A stretch of 64,000 bases of DNA. Source: a virus. Of the stretch, positions 37,516 through 46,072 are shown piece by piece. Position 1 is the first letter of the stretch, and every line of letters begins with the position of its first letter. Both the position numbers and the translations under genes were made by a program. Below the pieces are notes generated by a model. The model had not been told where the DNA came from, searched no databases, and was given only the letters and a program-made list of their open reading frames with translations. The stretch spans positions 1 through 64,000 of IMG/VR virus record IMGVR_UViG_3300038428_000280. One strand, written 5' to 3'.

Positions 37516-39319
37516 CGCTAGTAGTTTTCTTTGGTTTCTGAAATTTTAGTTTTGGATTTTTCAAAGTGGTCTTTGGTTTCATTCCCTTTTGAATGGTTTT
37601 GGCCACCTTGCTCGGCTTTTTGGAAGCTTCATCCAAATCATCCGCCCATCTTTGTTTTCCTGATTGCGGAAGGTTTCCATGAGTAATGGTTCTGTAGGAA
37701 CTATGCTGAACCGCCTGTCCACCAGCTTCGTCCATTGCAGCTTCATCTTCTTGTTCTTCACCTTCACTTACTTCGGGGTCGTATTGGTTTGTTCTAGCAA
37801 ACATGTCAGGTTCAGAAGTCTTAGCTAATGTTGGCTGAACAACCTTATATGACGGTCCCATTTTCATGTCAACCGTAGCCTCGTCCATCTCTTCTGCGCC
37901 GGGATATTTTTGTGGGTCTAAAGCTTCATCCTCTTCCTTGTGGGATTTATAGCCTTTATTCTTCATCCACCATGCTAATGCATAGGGATTGGTAATCTTT
38001 TTCTTTTCAGCTTCTTCCACGCCTACAGTTTCTTCCTCTTCCTCCTTTTTGGGATTCCATCTTTTGGCACCACCAACAGAATGTTTCTTCATAGCCTTTA
38101 CCGTTCCTTCCCATCCCGGAGGCGCTACTTCTTCTATTGATTCGTCGTTTTTACTAAATTTACCGGCTTTAGCCATTCTAGCAAATGCTTTACGATGTGG
38201 AGTGCAGGTAGGCTTAGACATTGGTGTGCAATATCCTTTATGAGCAGGATTTACAGCCTTTTTTAGAAATTTTTTCTTTTCAGAAATCCTATCAATCTTT
38301 TCACGAAGACTCTTTAATTCAGACAATTCGGTTTCAGTCAGATTGCGTTGTGCATTGGCTAACGCAACATAACGTTCATTCATCATGCATTCTTCTTCGT
38401 CATCATACATTTCACTGATTTCAGGTTCATATTGATTGGTTCTAGCAAACATGTCAGGTTCGGAAGTTTTAGCCAAAATAGGTTGAACCACTTTATACGA
38501 AGGACCCATTTTCATGTCAACTGTTGCTTCATCCATTTCTTCCTTTTTATCCTTCTTCCCAAATGACCCTTTATTTTTACAAAATGCGCATTTGCATCCA
38601 GCCTTATGTCCACCTTCATTTAATTTAACCCATTTGCCACTCTCTTTGTCAAATCGGATTTCCTTCAAGACTTCTTTGACAATTTTACGGACTTGGGCCT
38701 TATTTTCATCCAATTTTGGAGTATTAGCAATGGTGCCCTTGGTGTTCAAACCACCCTGTTTTTGACCTTCACCCGGTGCAACGGCACCACCAACCGATTT
38801 GGAAGCCACCGAACCATCAGTTTTCTTACCACCTGCGGTTATAGTTTCCTTATCACCATCTTGACTGACAAGAAGACCACCTTTATCCTTGGCCACGCCA
38901 GCTTTTTCCGTACTACTGCCGGCTGCGGTCATACCTGATAACTCACCGGTGGCTGGGCCACCGAATCCCCGGCCAATTTGTATAACTTTACCGAGGCGAA
39001 TTGGTTGGCCATGATGAGGAACATTTAAAGCGCCGCCCAAAAGAGGCAAACCACCATTGTCATCATATTCACCACTGCCTTCTTCCTCTTCTTCATCTTC
39101 GCCGCAGTAACCACAATGTTCTTGAATCTTGGAATAGTAATGTGCATCGCTTTGCAAATTTTTACTTGCGATCTTGGCGGCAACAAATTCATCTTCGGTC
39201 TGTTTAATTTCAGCAAGGATGCCTTTTTGAAATTCTTTTGCGTCAACACCTTCCGGAATAAGATTTTGAATATCTTTCGCAGTTGCCTTTTTATTTTTGA
39301 AGAAATCTCGATAGTTCAT
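37493..39319 (-). CDS. Large low-complexity protein with a duplicated module
   Basis: 608 residues, rich in Glu, Lys and Gly, mostly predicted disordered. CGYCGEDEEEEE occurs near residue 75. A block of about 40 residues beginning EMDEATVDMKMGPSYK and containing TSEPDMFARTNQY occurs twice (DNA near 38400-38540 and 37770-37900). The N-terminal SDAHYYSKIQ resembles DPHYYSRLHML in the next protein upstream. TATTTATA precedes the ATG by 7 bases. Probably virion-associated or scaffolding-like; family unknown. Confidence 0.65.
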   Translation of the reverse strand: MNYRDFFKNKKATAKDIQNLIPEGVDAKEFQKGILAEIKQTEDEFVAAKIASKNLQSDAHYYSKIQEHCGYCGEDEEEEEGSGEYDDNGGLPLLGGALNVPHHGQPIRLGKVIQIGRGFGGPATGELSGMTAAGSSTEKAGVAKDKGGLLVSQDGDKETITAGGKKTDGSVASKSVGGAVAPGEGQKQGGLNTKGTIANTPKLDENKAQVRKIVKEVLKEIRFDKESGKWVKLNEGGHKAGCKCAFCKNKGSFGKKDKKEEMDEATVDMKMGPSYKVVQPILAKTSEPDMFARTNQYEPEISEMYDDEEECMMNERYVALANAQRNLTETELSELKSLREKIDRISEKKKFLKKAVNPAHKGYCTPMSKPTCTPHRKAFARMAKAGKFSKNDESIEEVAPPGWEGTVKAMKKHSVGGAKRWNPKKEEEEETVGVEEAEKKKITNPYALAWWMKNKGYKSHKEEDEALDPQKYPGAEEMDEATVDMKMGPSYKVVQPTLAKTSEPDMFARTNQYDPEVSEGEEQEDEAAMDEAGGQAVQHSSYRTITHGNLPQSGKQRWADDLDEASKKPSKVAKTIQKGMKPKTTLKNPKLKFQKPKKTTSGVHKRKP

Positions 39320-39364
39320 AGATGTATATAAATATTCGCTTATTTTGTTAAAACCGACAAAATA

Positions 39365-40132
39365 TTAAGATAGACTTAATTTCTTGACAGCCTTTCGTTT
39401 GTCATATAGGTCTTTGAAGATTTTATCAAGTTCCGGCGTATTGGCCACCGCCACGCTCTTCTGCTTTTCAGCAATCATTTCATCAAGAACCGCTTTTGTT
39501 TTGGAAAAAGTGGTTTCATCAACTTTCATTTTTTTATCATCAATGTTTAACATATGGAGCCTACTGTAATAATGGGGGTCTTCTTTCATGTTTTTCAATA
39601 CGGTTTGTTTAGCTATGGCTTTGTCTTTTTTGACCATTTGACTTAATTCGTATTGAAGCGCTGACATTATTTCATCAGGAGAAGGCGTTTGTTTCTTTCC
39701 CTGAAATAATTGGTCAACTTGTGGGTCAAATCGGGCATCGGGATTAAGAGGTCGTTCAGATTGTGCTTTATCCGCCGCACCAGCAGGACTCATGATTTGA
39801 TTGCCCATTTTTTGTCCAGCTACTCCTTCGCCACCATCGGTTTCTTTATCCTGAACAATTTTACCATCGGGATATCCTGTTATTGTCTTACTTCCTTGAC
39901 CATCTTTGTCAGGCCTGTCAGGCATAGAAGGAACAGCAGAGCCGGAACTTGTGTTGGGTTGAAAATGGTCTTGGGTTTTGTCGGATGAAGAGAACTTGGA
40001 TGGATTTTGCGTAATATTTCCACCGCCGGGAGTACCATACCCCGTTTGGTAATTCAATGTCCCGCTACCACCACCGGGTGCTCCATCTATAGCGTTTTCT
40101 CTAATGATTCTTTTAATGACTCTTTTTGCCAT
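39365..40132 (-). CDS. Virion-region protein with helical C-terminus (255 aa)
   Basis: Gly/Ser/Gln-rich, probably disordered N-terminal 140 residues, then PDEIMSALQYELSQMVKKDK, VLKNMKEDPHYYSRLHMLNI, a pattern seen in proteins encoded near structural genes of T4-like phages (inferred from memory). CTATTTATA lies 4 bases before the ATG, and a strong terminator lies just upstream, so this gene starts a new transcription unit. Confidence 0.65.
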   Translation of the reverse strand: MAKRVIKRIIRENAIDGAPGGGSGTLNYQTGYGTPGGGNITQNPSKFSSSDKTQDHFQPNTSSGSAVPSMPDRPDKDGQGSKTITGYPDGKIVQDKETDGGEGVAGQKMGNQIMSPAGAADKAQSERPLNPDARFDPQVDQLFQGKKQTPSPDEIMSALQYELSQMVKKDKAIAKQTVLKNMKEDPHYYSRLHMLNIDDKKMKVDETTFSKTKAVLDEMIAEKQKSVAVANTPELDKIFKDLYDKRKAVKKLSLS

Positions 40133-40186
40133 ATCATATAAATAGTATGGATAATAAAGAAACTATTATATATGACCGCATAAAAA

Positions 40187-40208
40187 ACCGACATCACAAG
40201 ATGCCGGT
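40187..40208 (-). terminator. Strong intrinsic terminator ending the replication block
   Basis: Stem ACCGGCATC/GATGTCGGT on the minus strand (one G-T pair), 4-base loop, then TTTTTT. The stretch 40209-40336 contains no convincing gene. Confidence 0.85.
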
Positions 40209-40336
40209 CAAACAGAAACTTTCCTCAATTATTTGTTCGGGTCATTCTATGAAACAATCATGAACAAAATAAAGTTCAAATGTTTGAGGGTTATACTCAC
40301 AAATAATCGAGCTTATAATTTCGGTTGTATTTTAAA

Positions 40337-40474
40337 TCATTCTTCGTTTACAGGTATGGTAAATATCCACCTAAAAGGTTGATGAACTATCAAATCCACA
40401 GGCCAAGCAAAAACTGCAAAAAGCCAATTCGGAACCCATTTTCTTTTTATTGCTATCAGTTCGTAATTAGCCAT
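40337..40474 (-). CDS. Small membrane-associated peptide (45 aa)
   Basis: Frame MANYELIAIKRKWVPNWLFA continuing with VFAWPVDLIVHQPFRWIFTI: aromatic and hydrophobic, possibly lying in or on the membrane. It starts 3 bases after the upstream stop. Too short to assign. Confidence 0.5.
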   Translation of the reverse strand: MANYELIAIKRKWVPNWLFAVFAWPVDLIVHQPFRWIFTIPVNEE

Positions 40475-40477
40475 ATT

Positions 40478-40729
40478 TTAAAGGTATTGCGGTTCGTCCA
40501 CATAAATGTTTTCGGAAATCAATTCCAAATTTATTTCTTCTACACTAATTTTACCTGCTCTCAAATAAAATATCTTGTAATTACCACCACCCCTAATTTT
40601 TGAAAGTTGACATTGAACAGATCCTTCATTTGGTAAATCATAACAATTGCCTTCAACATAATTTTCACTTCTGTCCCATCTATCGTGTAGCTTTTTAGCA
40701 AAATGCTTTTTCCATTCGTGTATTCTCAT
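40478..40729 (-). CDS. Hypothetical protein (83 aa)
   Basis: Basic N-terminus MRIHEWKKHFAKKLHDRWD, then beta-rich NYKIFYLRAGKISVEEINLE. Unassigned. One base from the upstream deoxyribosyltransferase-like gene. Confidence 0.6.
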   Translation of the reverse strand: MRIHEWKKHFAKKLHDRWDRSENYVEGNCYDLPNEGSVQCQLSKIRGGGNYKIFYLRAGKISVEEINLELISENIYVDEPQYL

Positions 40730-40730
40730 A

Positions 40731-41297
40731 TTATCTAATTTCCGGTTTCAGTAACTTCCATCGGTCACTGTTTGTTTTTACAAACCCATTGTCTATGTGT
40801 TTAATCATGTCAATCACATCTTCAATGTTATCGTAAATGTATTTGTGAGGAACAACGCCCATAAGCCAAAGTGGGCATTTTGATTTGCCACCTTCCACCG
40901 ATAAAAACAACGGTTTCTTCTCACGAATGATTGTGGTTATTTCTTCAGCGCTACCCCACGAAGCTACGTCAGGAATAATGTGAGCAATGAAAAAATCACA
41001 AATGTCGCACAGTCTCAAATCATAACCACGAACATCCCACATGCGTTGTTGAACCAAATCATATTGACCTGTTTCCATCCAATGTTTCAGGTCGTCTCTA
41101 GCCGATTCATCTTCCGGTATATCGTGAACAAACGGTTTGTAATATGGGTCAAAGAATCTTATGCCACAGTATTTCAATTTTTGTTTAACGATTTCTCTCC
41201 AAGGCCGGCCATTTGCATACTGCATGTGGCCTATCAAATAACATCGTGTTCCACGAAGAATATGAACTTTTGGCGTGATCTTTTTTGCGACGGCCAT
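40731..41297 (-). CDS. Nucleoside 2-deoxyribosyltransferase-like protein
   Basis: 188 residues. CYLIGHMQYANGRPWREIV (family: YLAGPM......R), IRFFDPYY, RGYDLRLCDICDFFIAHI (the family's D-x-x-xxxxCDxxia segment) and a WGSAEEITTIIREKKPLF helix match the nucleoside 2-deoxyribosyltransferase-like fold, where the Glu of the last block is the nucleophile. It could act on deoxynucleosides or nucleotide signals. Substrate unknown. Confidence 0.75.
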   Translation of the reverse strand: MAVAKKITPKVHILRGTRCYLIGHMQYANGRPWREIVKQKLKYCGIRFFDPYYKPFVHDIPEDESARDDLKHWMETGQYDLVQQRMWDVRGYDLRLCDICDFFIAHIIPDVASWGSAEEITTIIREKKPLFLSVEGGKSKCPLWLMGVVPHKYIYDNIEDVIDMIKHIDNGFVKTNSDRWKLLKPEIR

Positions 41298-41320
41298 AAC
41301 CTCTTTTTTAATAACAATTC

Positions 41321-41605
41321 TTATCCCTGATTTGAGCGAGCAACAATTTCCAAGGCTAAATCATATTTAGCCGTAAATTGAAGTATCTCCTTCATTTCCA
41401 ATACCGGAGCATACTCACAATAAATTTCAAGTGTATTTTTCATGTGCATAGGATGTTGTTGAACAATCTCTGCACGACGAAACCATTGCTTGTTTTTGGA
41501 ATTATCGTAAAATTCACCTAGAGCTAGTCTTAACCTGTCCGGCAATTGTTTATAATGATGCGGCAGCTCTATGTGATTGACCTGTTCGGTTGGTTGATTT
41601 TCCAT
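41321..41605 (-). CDS. Tandem-duplicated small protein, copy A (94 aa)
   Basis: Shares LGEFYD, WFRRAEIVQQHPMHMKNTLE, EILQFTAKYDLALEI with its neighbour at 41614-41862. Helical, soluble. The pair lies where T4 encodes the clamp-loader small subunit after gp44, but neither resembles it. Function unknown. Confidence 0.65.
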   Translation of the reverse strand: MENQPTEQVNHIELPHHYKQLPDRLRLALGEFYDNSKNKQWFRRAEIVQQHPMHMKNTLEIYCEYAPVLEMKEILQFTAKYDLALEIVARSNQG

Positions 41606-41613
41606 AATTTTCC

Positions 41614-41862
41614 TTATTTTTTATTCGGGCGAATAATAATTTCCAATGCCAAATTATAAGTGGCTGCAAATTGAACTATTTCCTTTCTTTCCAAAGCCGG
41701 TTCAAAATCACAATAGACTTGAAGTGTAGGCTTTAAATGGTCAGGATGCATTTCCATCAACTCAGCTCTGTAAAACCACGGTCTATTTTTGTAGAGGTCG
41801 TAAAATTCACCAAGGATTCTTTTATGCTCTCTTCCTTCCGGTAACTTTCTTGGCAGTTCCAT
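41614..41862 (-). CDS. Tandem-duplicated small protein, copy B (82 aa)
   Basis: Shares LGEFYDLYKNRPWFYRAELM, HPDHLKPTLQVYC and EIVQFAATYNLALEI with copy A. Eight bases either side separate it from copy A and the clamp-loader gene, so all three are co-transcribed. Confidence 0.65.
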   Translation of the reverse strand: MELPRKLPEGREHKRILGEFYDLYKNRPWFYRAELMEMHPDHLKPTLQVYCDFEPALERKEIVQFAATYNLALEIIIRPNKK

Positions 41863-41870
41863 AATTTTTC

Positions 41871-42854
41871 TTATTTTAAATGTTTCAGTATCTTATACAT
41901 ACACGCTAAAAATGTTATATCTCTAACTTTTGGTATAACTAGCCCCGATTGATATATAGAATCAGCTAATTCATATATAATTAATGCTTCTTTTCCTTTG
42001 GCATATTCTTCCACCTTATCAAACAAATATCTATAAACCGTCTCCAATGACCCTGCATCAAATTCGGTGGTTATTTGACGAATTTCATTGAATACACCAG
42101 CTTTATTTGGTGTTTTTAGCAAATCAACTAATTTGTTCAGCATGTCCATTTCCACGGCATTTTCCTTGGAAATCTTGATTTTAAGAACTGTATTTCCCGT
42201 ATCATCCACTGTTTCGATGGTTGATTGTTGAGCAAAATTGATTACTTTTCTGATGTCAGGATAGTAAGTGTTGACAATGAAAACAATATCTTCCTGCGTA
42301 AATGACACCTTTTCATTTTGCAAAATTTCCACCAATCTAAGTGCTACTTCCTTTTTGGAGATTGGCTTGATTTCAAACGATTGCATCCTTGATGAAATCG
42401 GGTCAATCATTTTTTCCACATAATTACATGTTAGAATGAATCGTGTATGGGCTGAATAAGTCTCCAGCATGTTTCTAAGAATGCCTTGTGCATCCTGAGA
42501 CAATCTATCGGCTTCGTCAAGAATGATGACTTTAAGAGGATAAAATCCCGCTGATGAAGCATAATTCTTCATTTTGACTCTTACATCCTCGACACCATTT
42601 TGGTCTGATGCATTGATGTACATTGAATCACATTGGACATTATTTGTGAGAATTTTTGCCAAGGAAGTTTTACCCGTTCCAGCAGGGCCAAACAACAAAA
42701 TATGCTGAAAATCACCCTTTTTGATAAATTGGGAAAATTTCTCCTTTACACTGTCATTACCAATGAAAGCATCCATTGTAGTTGGTCTATATTTCTCCAC
42801 CCACAATGAATGGTCTCTCTTGGGGACTCTACTTTCTTCAACCAAAAAATCCAT
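41871..42854 (-). CDS. Clamp-loader ATPase subunit (T4 gp44-like)
   Basis: 327 residues, RFC-type AAA+ ATPase that opens the sliding clamp. WVEKYRPTTMDAFIGND lead-in, Walker A GPAGTGKTS, Walker B ILDEADRLS, sensor 1 TCNY and the SSRMQSFEIKP arginine-finger region (SRC in many RFC proteins; here SSR). C-terminal helical collar domain. The sliding-clamp gene lies 200 bases upstream with one small gene between. No gp62-type partner was recognised. Confidence 0.93.
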   Translation of the reverse strand: MDFLVEESRVPKRDHSLWVEKYRPTTMDAFIGNDSVKEKFSQFIKKGDFQHILLFGPAGTGKTSLAKILTNNVQCDSMYINASDQNGVEDVRVKMKNYASSAGFYPLKVIILDEADRLSQDAQGILRNMLETYSAHTRFILTCNYVEKMIDPISSRMQSFEIKPISKKEVALRLVEILQNEKVSFTQEDIVFIVNTYYPDIRKVINFAQQSTIETVDDTGNTVLKIKISKENAVEMDMLNKLVDLLKTPNKAGVFNEIRQITTEFDAGSLETVYRYLFDKVEEYAKGKEALIIYELADSIYQSGLVIPKVRDITFLACMYKILKHLK

Positions 42855-42856
42855 AA

Positions 42857-43033
42857 TTAGATAAATTTGACCTTGCGAGTGCTAACTTTGGATTTCAAAA
42901 TTTTTCTAGCACGGGGAAGTTCCGCTGTGATTTCTTTTTTGGTGAGAACTTCCTTGAACCACGGCCCAATCCATTCACCGTGACTCTTGTAAAATAGACC
43001 GTAATAATTTTGTTGAGTTTGATTCGTTTTCAT
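42857..43033 (-). CDS. Small basic protein between clamp and clamp loader (58 aa)
   Basis: Frame MKTNQTQQNYYGLFYKSHGE, then GPWFKEVLTKKEITAELPRA and a basic tail. It fills the space between the two replication genes, two bases before the clamp-loader ATG. Unassigned; nucleic-acid binding possible from charge. Confidence 0.55.
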   Translation of the reverse strand: MKTNQTQQNYYGLFYKSHGEWIGPWFKEVLTKKEITAELPRARKILKSKVSTRKVKFI

Positions 43034-43065
43034 GTTATTTCCTTTGTTTTAATTTATTGTTATTA

Positions 43066-43815
43066 TTAATCTTCCACTTCGGTTTTAACCAAATAATATT
43101 GACTCTTGAAACCGCTTGCATCAAAAGCTATTCCTGCCAAACCGGCTTCTGATACTCCAAGAACAGAGTCACTTACCTCACTATTTGCGGCAAAAATTTC
43201 CTTAAGATGTTTAGCATTGAAACTGATTGGATTCTTTACGGTATCCTTGCCCGCAGTCGTGGTGATTTCCAAGGCAATTCGGTCAGAGAGGTTCTTTTCC
43301 TTGTAACCCAAAATCATTTCCAATTTTTGTTTCTTCTTGTTCATAATGAGCGTGAACAACGCATCCTTGTCATCCACACCACTAAATGCTTTGTTAAAGG
43401 CGCCAACCAATTCTGCGTTACAAACGACCTCGACGGTGAACGGTGGAATCGTTTTCATGGTTGGTGCAGCTTCGACACCATCAACGCCCGCAGCAACATA
43501 TGTGACCACATATTTTCCATCATCCACAATTACCTTGCGAACCCTTGTCTTGTCGTTTTCATCCATGTCCAAGGTAAATGAAATATTATCGGAAAGAACA
43601 GGTAACATCCCTTTGAATTTGTTGGTGTCTTGAATGCCGATTTCAAGGCCTGTGAAAAACGCTCCCTTTTCCAACCGAACAGAATCAAACAACTTTCTGT
43701 CGGAACTCATCGCTCTCACCATTAAATCGTTGTTGTCGGCATACCATCTGACGCCTTCAACGATGCCACCCAAATGATATTTTTTAATAAATGTTTCAAT
43801 ATTTTTCTTTTCCAT
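43066..43815 (-). CDS. DNA polymerase sliding clamp (T4 gp45-like)
   Basis: 249 residues from the ATG at 43815, which has GGAG at proper spacing (a TTG five codons upstream is rejected). Begins MEKKNIETFIKKYHLGGI; the beta-strand pattern with VRKVIVDDGKYVVTYVAAG and KKQKLEMILGYKEKN fits the trimeric clamp fold of T4-like phages. It tethers the polymerase to DNA and, in T4, activates late transcription. Identification rests on fold pattern, size and adjacency to the clamp loader. Confidence 0.85.
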   Translation of the reverse strand: MEKKNIETFIKKYHLGGIVEGVRWYADNNDLMVRAMSSDRKLFDSVRLEKGAFFTGLEIGIQDTNKFKGMLPVLSDNISFTLDMDENDKTRVRKVIVDDGKYVVTYVAAGVDGVEAAPTMKTIPPFTVEVVCNAELVGAFNKAFSGVDDKDALFTLIMNKKKQKLEMILGYKEKNLSDRIALEITTTAGKDTVKNPISFNAKHLKEIFAANSEVSDSVLGVSEAGLAGIAFDASGFKSQYYLVKTEVED

Positions 43816-43845
43816 AGTTATATTCTCCAATGATTCTTCATCTTA

Positions 43846-44244
43846 TCACAGCTGTTGTATTTTGTCTATTTTTTTTAAAAGATTGGGCGTTTCAAAAATA
43901 TTTCCGATGATTTCAACGGTTCCTTCAATCATTCTTTGTGTAAACGACATACTTAATAATGCAGACCCACAATCAGCAATATACGCACCACGACAAAATT
44001 TTACTTCGGCTATTTTAGGAATAAATTCTGATTTGGCATGATTTGTTATTATATCACCTTCATAAATCTCTTTACCATTTTGGTCTTTGAAACCGGTATA
44101 TTGCATTACTTCACAATCTTCTGTCCATTCATCACCACACTCATATTGAATAGCATCCAATATGATGTCTTCATTACCAAACCAATTATAAATTTTCTTT
44201 TCTGATTTAACCCAAATTCTAAATCTTATTTCTCTATTATTCAT
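43846..44244 (-). CDS. YopX family protein, second copy
   Basis: 132 residues. NNREIRFRIWVKSEKKIYNW at the start and MQYTGFKDQNGKEIYEGDII in the centre, ending VEIIGNIFET. Paralogue of the gene at 8.5 kb. Overlaps the macro-domain stop as ATGA. Confidence 0.9.
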   Translation of the reverse strand: MNNREIRFRIWVKSEKKIYNWFGNEDIILDAIQYECGDEWTEDCEVMQYTGFKDQNGKEIYEGDIITNHAKSEFIPKIAEVKFCRGAYIADCGSALLSMSFTQRMIEGTVEIIGNIFETPNLLKKIDKIQQL

Positions 44245-44786
44245 ATGAATGTATCCAAGGTTATCTTGGGTTTTACAGGTGCTTCGTCAGGAATGCACAA
44301 TTGAATAGCTACACCAAACTTTTCAGCAAAAGGTTTTAATTCAGCTTCAATAAGACATTTTAGTTCTGTTCTTTCAGGTGGTGGAGTAAAACCGATGACT
44401 TTTCCATACGGCCCCCGCCTTCCATTTTTTCCCCCAAGAAGAGGCATGTTCACAGATTTTATGTCATTTTCCAAAATGGCAAGTTTCAATGATTTGATTG
44501 ACGCATCAATCCATTCAAGGGTGCTCCAATACTTCCAATCATCCTTCACCGCCAAGCCAAGAAGATAGACATGATGTTCCAAATCAAAATATGTGTAACA
44601 ATCGCCGGGACGAATTCCATGTTTGGAACATTTCTCCTTGTAATCTTCAAACATCTTTGGATAACGTTTTTTGAACTCCAAAGCAATACCGGCACCCATA
44701 ACTCCCACACAGTTAATGGTATTTACGTAGGCATCAGCAGGAGTGTCAAAGATGGATTTGTAACTGATGATAAATCTTTCACCCAT
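44241..44786 (-). CDS. Macro-domain protein (ADP-ribose-binding/hydrolase type)
   Basis: 181 residues. AYVNTINCVGVMGAGIALEF (residues about 19-38) is the ADP-ribose-binding loop of macro domains, closest in style to DarG/ALC1-type proteins; MPLLGGKNGRRGPYGKVIG is the second ligand loop. DarG-type domains remove ADP-ribose placed on DNA by DarT toxins, so an anti-defence role is possible. Could also act on protein ADP-ribose. Confidence 0.87.
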   Translation of the reverse strand: MGERFIISYKSIFDTPADAYVNTINCVGVMGAGIALEFKKRYPKMFEDYKEKCSKHGIRPGDCYTYFDLEHHVYLLGLAVKDDWKYWSTLEWIDASIKSLKLAILENDIKSVNMPLLGGKNGRRGPYGKVIGFTPPPERTELKCLIEAELKPFAEKFGVAIQLCIPDEAPVKPKITLDTFI

Positions 44787-44797
44787 ATTATAAAATA

Positions 44798-45013
44798 TTA
44801 TTGAACTTCTCCTTCTTTGTACAGTTTATTTACAATGCGTTCTATTATTTTCTTTGACTCTTCCAATAATTCTTTTCTGTCAGGTGTTGAAGAGTCGTTA
44901 TTAATCAACAATGACAACGCATTAATATAGTTACCACCATACGGCGTAGGAACTAGCATAATACAACTTGGTTTTTGGTAATATTCAAAACCGAATATTT
45001 TTTCCTTATTCAT
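44798..45013 (-). CDS. Hypothetical protein (71 aa)
   Basis: Begins MNKEKIFGFEYYQKPSCIML and ends in a helical Lys/Glu-rich segment (RKELLEESKKIIERIVNKLY). Soluble, unassigned. Same strand and close spacing to the macro-domain gene. Confidence 0.6.
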   Translation of the reverse strand: MNKEKIFGFEYYQKPSCIMLVPTPYGGNYINALSLLINNDSSTPDRKELLEESKKIIERIVNKLYKEGEVQ

Positions 45014-45026
45014 AATTTATATATTT

Positions 45027-45824
45027 CTATCCGAAAAACGGATTTTCTTTTCTTTTATAAGAATCAACATTTTTTTTATTAATGTTGACTACACCCAAAT
45101 TAATTTTTGGAAATTCTTTAATGGTTTCATAACCGCCATCAACTTGTTTTTTCCATTCCAAATCTTTTTCTTTTGGATAGTCTATTGTCCATTTAACCGT
45201 TGATTTGTCAAGCATTTTCCTAGCCACCTTCGACAACGGCATAATGTACCTGAATTGTTTTCCCCTTATTCTAACGATGCCTTTCGTTTTCATAAAATCA
45301 CGGGTCAACCAAAATATTTTTTCCTTATTACAAAACTTAGCGTTTTCAACACAAAGGTTGTGTGCGGTTCTTGGATGAATCTTTTCACCATCAGGGCCAA
45401 TATAAATGTCTGTCCATATAAAGCCACCATATAAAAAATTGGCAGACTGATAAACATAACCACATTTTCCCACAATGCCATCTGCCCAAGTATATAAAAA
45501 CAATCTTTCCGGCAAATTTATTTTCATCCATTTGACTACTGCTGATAGCATTTGTGACTCGGAATTTTTTGGCATTTCAGGAAGCATACACATTTTGCCA
45601 ATTTCATAATAGTCCTTGGTGGTAAGTGCAGGAAAAAGTTTTCGAATGGTCGCAAGGGGTTGTGTTCCCCAACCAAGAGTCAGAACGCCAACCATTTTAT
45701 CTCCAATGAATACACCAAGATAATGTTTGGTAAGTCGGGGCATTACTTTTGAGTAATGATGTTCTTGAACTAATTCGGCTGCGGTGTATTTGTTTACTTT
45801 CTTGATTTTGAAATCAAATTTCAT
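45027..45824 (-). CDS. Mom-like N-acetyltransferase-fold protein
   Basis: 265 residues. EHHYSKVMPRLTKHYLGVFI, VGVLTLGWGTQ, YYEIGKMCMLPE, LYTWADGIVGKCGYVYQSAN follow the pattern of phage Mu Mom-type proteins (GNAT fold) that modify adenine in DNA to resist restriction. Mom-family function is established for Mu; here it is inferred. The C-terminal 80 residues are Lys-rich and unassigned. Confidence 0.72.
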   Translation of the reverse strand: MKFDFKIKKVNKYTAAELVQEHHYSKVMPRLTKHYLGVFIGDKMVGVLTLGWGTQPLATIRKLFPALTTKDYYEIGKMCMLPEMPKNSESQMLSAVVKWMKINLPERLFLYTWADGIVGKCGYVYQSANFLYGGFIWTDIYIGPDGEKIHPRTAHNLCVENAKFCNKEKIFWLTRDFMKTKGIVRIRGKQFRYIMPLSKVARKMLDKSTVKWTIDYPKEKDLEWKKQVDGGYETIKEFPKINLGVVNINKKNVDSYKRKENPFFG

Positions 45825-45829
45825 GAAAA

Positions 45830-46072
45830 TTATTCGGCATCATAAAATCTATCACCATTAACATCTGTTATTGGTTTAACATCAGTTGGTAAAGATTCGT
45901 CCCACTCAAACTTTGGATGAAAGTCGCCATCACCATCTGCATATATTGTCACTTTGCGGGATGCTCCAATTCTGCCAAGATATGCCATGTATTTTAACAT
46001 AGCTAAAAAATGAGGAACCCACCTATCTTTCATGGTACATTTAATTGTAAAGGTTTTATCGGTGTCTTTCAT
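45830..46072 (-). CDS. Hypothetical protein (80 aa)
   Basis: FTIKCTMKDRWVPHFLAMLK, YLGRIGASRKVTIYADGDGD, HPKFEWDES. Small alpha/beta protein of a kind seen in several phages; no role known. It overlaps the upstream gene by 4 bases (ATGA). Confidence 0.65.
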   Translation of the reverse strand: MKDTDKTFTIKCTMKDRWVPHFLAMLKYMAYLGRIGASRKVTIYADGDGDFHPKFEWDESLPTDVKPITDVNGDRFYDAE

